Origin: Nocardioides sp. YIM 152315 | GTDB taxonomy: Bacteria; Actinomycetota; Actinomycetes; Propionibacteriales; Nocardioidaceae | Length of the DNA stretch: 56,202 bases | Assembly: GCF_029210375.1 (NCBI RefSeq) | Contig: NZ_JARGER010000026.1 | Coordinates: 1-56,202, forward strand | Direction of reading: 5' to 3' | Part shown: piece after piece, positions 53,153-56,202 of the stretch | Layout of the letters: every line of letters starts with the position of its first letter | Position numbering within the stretch: position 1 is the first letter of the stretch | Translations under genes and position numbers: made by a program | The notes under the pieces: generated by a model | The model's input: only the letters and a program-made list of their open reading frames with translations | Databases searched by the model: none | What the model was told of the DNA's origin: nothing

Positions 53153-53218
53153 GTCGAGCCGAGGCCCCTGAGACGCAAGCACGACCACAGCCAGCACGCA
53201 CGAGGAGTGACAGTCGCG

Positions 53219-53902
53219 ATGAGCGAGAAGATCAAGGCCGAGGCCCGCACCGAGTTCGGCAAGGGTGCCGCCCGTCGCATCCGCCGCGACGACAAGGTCC
53301 CCGCCGTCATCTACGGCCACGGCAACGACCCCGTCCACGTGACCCTGCCGGGCCACGAGACCATGATGGCGCTCAAGCACGGTGGCGCGAACGCGCTGCT
53401 CGAGCTCGACATCGACGGCAAGACCCAGCTCGCGCTGACCAAGCAGGTCCAGATCGACCCGATCAAGCGCCACCTCGAGCACGTCGACTTCGTCGCGGTG
53501 AAGAAGGGCGAGAAGGTCACCGTCGAGGTCCCCGTGCACCTCAACGGCGACGCCGCCCGCGAGACGGTCGTCGTCACCGAGACCGCCACCATCCAGCTCG
53601 AGGCCGAGGCGACGCACATCCCCGAGTACGTCGAGATCGACATCGACGGGGCGACCGCGGGCACCCAGATCCACGCCTCGGACCTCAAGCTCCCGTCCGG
53701 CAGCACCCTGCTCCTCGACCCGGAGACGCTGATCGTCAACGTCACCGAGCAGATCTCCGCCGAGGCCCTCGAGGCCGAGCTGGAGGAGGCCGAGGCCGAG
53801 GCCGGCATCGAGCGCGAGGAGCACGAGGGCGTCGCGGAGGGCGAGACCGCCGAGGGCGAGTCCCCCGCCGAGGCCGAGGGTGAGGCCGCCTCGGAGGAGT
53901 GA
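53219..53902 (+). CDS. rplY: 50S ribosomal protein L25 / general stress protein Ctc
   Basis: Long-form L25 of 227 residues. The N-terminal 5S rRNA-binding domain (about 1-95) has EARTEFGKGAARRIRRD, PAVIYGHG and HVDFVAV. A TL5/CTC beta domain (about 98-185) follows, then a highly acidic Glu/Ala-rich tail of about 40 residues common in actinobacteria. ATG 53219 with GAGGAG 12 nt upstream. It is followed by pth, the conserved pair. Confidence 0.95.
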   Translation: MSEKIKAEARTEFGKGAARRIRRDDKVPAVIYGHGNDPVHVTLPGHETMMALKHGGANALLELDIDGKTQLALTKQVQIDPIKRHLEHVDFVAVKKGEKVTVEVPVHLNGDAARETVVVTETATIQLEAEATHIPEYVEIDIDGATAGTQIHASDLKLPSGSTLLLDPETLIVNVTEQISAEALEAELEEAEAEAGIEREEHEGVAEGETAEGESPAEAEGEAASEE

Positions 53903-53955
53903 TCCTCCGCTCGCGGTCGTCGAGCCTGTCGAGACCCAGAAAGGGCCGGGATTCC

Positions 53956-54552
53956 ATGGCCGACTCCACGCCCGTGTGGCTGGTGGTCGGGCTGGGGAAT
54001 CCCGGCCCGACCTATGCCGGCCATCGGCACAACGTGGGCTACCTCGTCGTCGACGAGCTCGCCCGGCGCATGGGCGCGTCGTTCCGCGCCCACAAGTCGG
54101 GCCGCGCCGACGTCGTCGAGGGTCGCCTCGGCACGCCCGGTACGCCGGGTCCGCGCGTCGTGCTGATGAAGGCGCGCTGCTACATGAACGAGTCGGGCGG
54201 TCCCGTCAAGCAGCTCGCCGGCTTCTACAAGGTCCCCCCGGAGCGGGTCGTCGCGATCCACGACGAGCTCGACATCCCGTTCGACACGATGCGGGTCAAG
54301 CTCGGCGGCGGCGACAACGGGCACAACGGCCTGCGGTCGATGCGTTCCTCGCTCGGGACCGGCGACTTCCACCGGGTCCGGGTCGGGATCGGCCGGCCCC
54401 CGGGCCGCCAGGACGTCTCCGACTTCGTGCTCTCCAACTACTCCTCGGTCGAGCGGAAGGTGCTGCCCTTCGGCATCGACAAGGCGGCCGACGCCGTCGA
54501 GTCGCTCGTGACCGAGGGCCTCGAGCGGACCCAGCAGCAGTTCAACTCCTGA
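53956..54552 (+). CDS. pth: peptidyl-tRNA hydrolase
   Basis: Frees tRNAs from abortive peptidyl-tRNAs. It has 198 residues. It shows VGLGNPGPTYAGHRHNVGY with catalytic His25 and Asn26, MNESGG, HDELDIPF and GGDNGHNGLRS. The start is ATG 53956. The 53-bp gap from rplY contains a GTCGTCGAGCCTGTCGAGAC stretch that resembles a degenerate arm of the REP-like repeats. Confidence 0.95.
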   Translation: MADSTPVWLVVGLGNPGPTYAGHRHNVGYLVVDELARRMGASFRAHKSGRADVVEGRLGTPGTPGPRVVLMKARCYMNESGGPVKQLAGFYKVPPERVVAIHDELDIPFDTMRVKLGGGDNGHNGLRSMRSSLGTGDFHRVRVGIGRPPGRQDVSDFVLSNYSSVERKVLPFGIDKAADAVESLVTEGLERTQQQFNS

Positions 54553-54562
54553 TCCCCTCTCC

Positions 54563-54568
54563 TAAGGT
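54563..54568 (+). promoter_or_regulatory. predicted -10 element TAAGGT of cysQ, leaderless
   Basis: TAAGGT is followed by six bases and then GTG 54575, only 10 bp after the pth stop. Confidence 0.45.
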
Positions 54569-54574
54569 GACCCC

Positions 54575-55363
54575 GTGACGTTCGAACCCCGTACCCCGCC
54601 CGCCGCAGCCGCCACCGACGACCACGTCCTCGCGACCTGGCTGGCCACGACCGCCGGCGCCCGTCTGCTCGAGGTGCGCGGCGAGGGCCTCGAGGGTCGC
54701 GAGCTCAAGGACGCCGGCGACCGCGCCGCGCACGAGCTCCTGATGAGCCTGCTCGCCGAGCACCGTCCCGGCGACGCCGTGCTGTCGGAGGAGGGCAAGG
54801 ACGACAAGGCCCGGCTGCGCAGCAGCCGCGTCTGGATCGTCGACCCGCTCGACGGCACCCGCGAGTTCTCCGAGGTCCCGCGCGACGACTGGGCCGTGCA
54901 CGTCGCGCTCTGGCAGGACGGCGACCTGGTCGCCGGCGCCGTGGCGCACCCGGCGCTCGGCGAGACCTTCAACACCGGTCAACCGCCGGTCGTGCCGCCC
55001 AGCAGCGCGGCCCGGCCCCGGATCGCGGTCTCCCGCAGCCGGCCGCCGGAGTTCGTGCACGCGCTGGCCGAGGAGCTCGGCGCCGAGCTCGTCCCGATGG
55101 GCTCGGCCGGGGTCAAGGTGATCTCGGTGGCACGCGACGTCACCGACGCCTACGTGCACGCCGGTGGCCAGTACGAGTGGGACTCCGCCGCGCCGGTGGC
55201 GGTCGCCCGGGCCGCCGGCCTCTTCACCTCGCGCATCGACGGCTCACCCCTGGAGTACAACCAGGACGACGTCTACCTGCCCGACCTCATCGTGTGTCGT
55301 CCCGAGCTCGCGGACCGGATCGTCGCCTTCGTCAAGGAGCACGGCGTCACCTCCGCCGGGTGA
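54575..55363 (+). CDS. cysQ: 3'(2'),5'-bisphosphate nucleotidase / inositol monophosphatase family
   Basis: Protein of 262 residues with the Mg-binding family motifs: SEEGKDD, WIVDPLDGTREF (about 89-100) and YEWDSAAPVAVARAAG in the last third. The REF residues after DGT and the short length fit CysQ, which removes the 3' phosphate of PAP from sulfate assimilation, better than SuhB-type inositol monophosphatase. GTG start. It follows pth in the same order as in other Nocardioides-like genomes, as far as I recall. Confidence 0.88.
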   Translation: MTFEPRTPPAAAATDDHVLATWLATTAGARLLEVRGEGLEGRELKDAGDRAAHELLMSLLAEHRPGDAVLSEEGKDDKARLRSSRVWIVDPLDGTREFSEVPRDDWAVHVALWQDGDLVAGAVAHPALGETFNTGQPPVVPPSSAARPRIAVSRSRPPEFVHALAEELGAELVPMGSAGVKVISVARDVTDAYVHAGGQYEWDSAAPVAVARAAGLFTSRIDGSPLEYNQDDVYLPDLIVCRPELADRIVAFVKEHGVTSAG

Positions 55364-55370
55364 CCCGCCG

Positions 55371-55991
55371 ATGATCCGACACCTGCTGCTCGACGCCGAC
55401 GGCGTGGTCCAGAGGATCCCCGGTGGCTGGGAGGAGCCGGCGCGGCGGCTCCTCGGCGACCGGTCGCCGGAGATCCTCGAGGAGCTCCTCGTCGCCGAGC
55501 TGCCCGCGCTGCGCGGGCAGGGCGACTTCGTGCCCGAGCTGAGGCGCGCCTTCCAGCGGCACGGCATCGACGGCGACGCCGACGAGCTGTACGCCGCGCT
55601 CTGGAACCGCATCGAGGTCTCGGACGAGGTGGTCGAGCTGGTGCGCGGGCTCCGCGGCGCCGGCTACGGCGTGCACCTCGCCACCAACCAGCACCGCCAG
55701 CGGGCGGCGTACATGCGGACGGAGCTCGGGTACGACGAGCTCTTCGACGTCAGCTGCTACTCCTGCGAGCTCGGCCTGGCCAAGCCCGAGGTGGCCTACT
55801 TCGAGCGAGCCGTGGCGATGATCGGCGCCGACCCGGGCCAGGTGCTCTTCGTCGACGACAGCCTCCCCAACGTGGAGGGCGCCCGGTCGGCCGGCCTGGC
55901 CGCCGAGCACTGGCGGCTCGACGACGGCCTGCCGAGCCTGCTGAGTGTCCTCGCGCGGCACGGCGTCGAGGTCGAGCCAGACGGTGGTTGA
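55371..55991 (+). CDS. HAD family hydrolase
   Basis: Haloacid dehalogenase superfamily protein of 206 residues. Motif I is LLLDADGVV (Asp8, Asp10), motif II LATNQ, motif III Lys in LAKPEVAYF and motif IV FVDDSLPNVEGA. It resembles HAD-IA phosphatases (YihX-like). Substrate unknown. The ATG lies eight bases after the cysQ stop. The last three codons run into the first REP-like hairpin, so the natural C terminus may have been altered by the repeat. Confidence 0.87.
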   Translation: MIRHLLLDADGVVQRIPGGWEEPARRLLGDRSPEILEELLVAELPALRGQGDFVPELRRAFQRHGIDGDADELYAALWNRIEVSDEVVELVRGLRGAGYGVHLATNQHRQRAAYMRTELGYDELFDVSCYSCELGLAKPEVAYFERAVAMIGADPGQVLFVDDSLPNVEGARSAGLAAEHWRLDDGLPSLLSVLARHGVEVEPDGG

Positions 55992-56202
55992 GGAGGGACG
56001 AAGTCCCGTCTCGAAACCACCGAGACCTGCACGACTGCGGTGGTTTCGAGATGGTTCCTGAGGAGGTTGCGCTGGTAACCGTCTCGAAGGGCAGGCGCCA
56101 GCGCGCCTTCCTCAACCACCGTGACCTGCCGACTGCGGGGGTTTCGAGACAGGCGCCAGGGCGCCTTCCTCAACCACCGTGAGGCTCGGGTGGTTTCGAG
56201 AC
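55983..56202. repeat. REP-like hairpin repeats, right-end cluster
   Basis: Four units. A GGGACGAAGTCCC-tipped hairpin (55983-56021). A unit stretched by about 40 bp (56039-56120), with extra sequence ATGGTTCCTGAGGAGGTTGC and more after the left arm. A standard GGCGCCAGGGCGCC unit (56136-56178). The left arm of another unit cut by the window end (56189-56202). They follow the HAD gene, whose stop is inside the first unit. Confidence 0.87.

Overview
This window is chromosomal DNA from a high-GC actinobacterium, most likely a Nocardioides-type member of the Propionibacteriales. The evidence is the very high G+C content, many GTG starts, many promoters of the form TANNNT followed by 6-9 nt and then a start codon (predicted leaderless mRNAs), and the order coaA / glmS-acpS-nnr-alr / tRNA-Gln-glmU-prs / rplY-pth-cysQ. 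I see no phage, transposase, CRISPR array or rRNA. The genus is inferred from style and gene order, not from a search.

Layout. (1) 180-8378, minus strand: a tightly packed eight-gene acyl-CoA catabolic operon (four acyl-CoA dehydrogenases, an APH-family kinase, two SDR dehydrogenases, an HSL-type esterase), divergent from a TetR regulator with a TAAGC-N4-GCTTA operator between them. (2) 9108-19838: a mixed block with an OafA-type acyltransferase with SGNH domain, PIG-L deacetylase, small alpha/beta hydrolase with divergent ArsR-type regulator, DUF222/HNH protein, aldo/keto reductase, PAP2 family protein, ABC-F ATPase and tandem GNAT. (3) 20016-25289: HtrA-like protease, MarR regulator divergent from an MFS transporter, HAD hydrolase, citrate synthase. 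(4) 25570-38195: housekeeping genes rplM-rpsI-glmM, an ABC exporter, a frameshifted exported protein, coaA, glmS, acpS, nnr, alr, an alpha/beta hydrolase and a GNAT-TsaE fusion. Amino-sugar synthesis (glmS, glmM, glmU) and D-alanine supply (alr) for the cell wall therefore lie close together. (5) 38286-42811: stress-like protein, LigC-like ATP-dependent DNA ligase, tRNA-Gln, glmU, prs. (6) 42812-52962: a roughly 10-kb block between prs and rplY with four related LuxR-type regulators, a sensor kinase, a polyprenyl-phosphate sugar transferase, a hexapeptide acyltransferase and aminopeptidase N. It looks like a surface-polysaccharide locus with its own regulators. (7) 53219-55991: rplY, pth, cysQ, HAD hydrolase.

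The most unusual feature is a family of five long palindromic elements (11149-11318, 21363-21530, 26565-26678, 42807-42974, 43739-43905). Each has a related core of about 55 bp (CTGCGTTG...CCTTGC) inside arms that differ between copies but are complementary within a copy. Four of the five start at, or within a few bases of, the stop codon of a protein gene. A second, unrelated repeat family (GGTGGTTTCGAGAC...CTCAACCACC hairpins) lies at both ends of the window and at 14826-14958. Other points of interest are the GNAT-TsaE fusion, a tRNA-Gln whose 3' end is one base from the glmU start codon, an ACAD plus APH gene pair suggesting 4-hydroxyacyl-CoA catabolism, and regulators with degenerate receiver domains.
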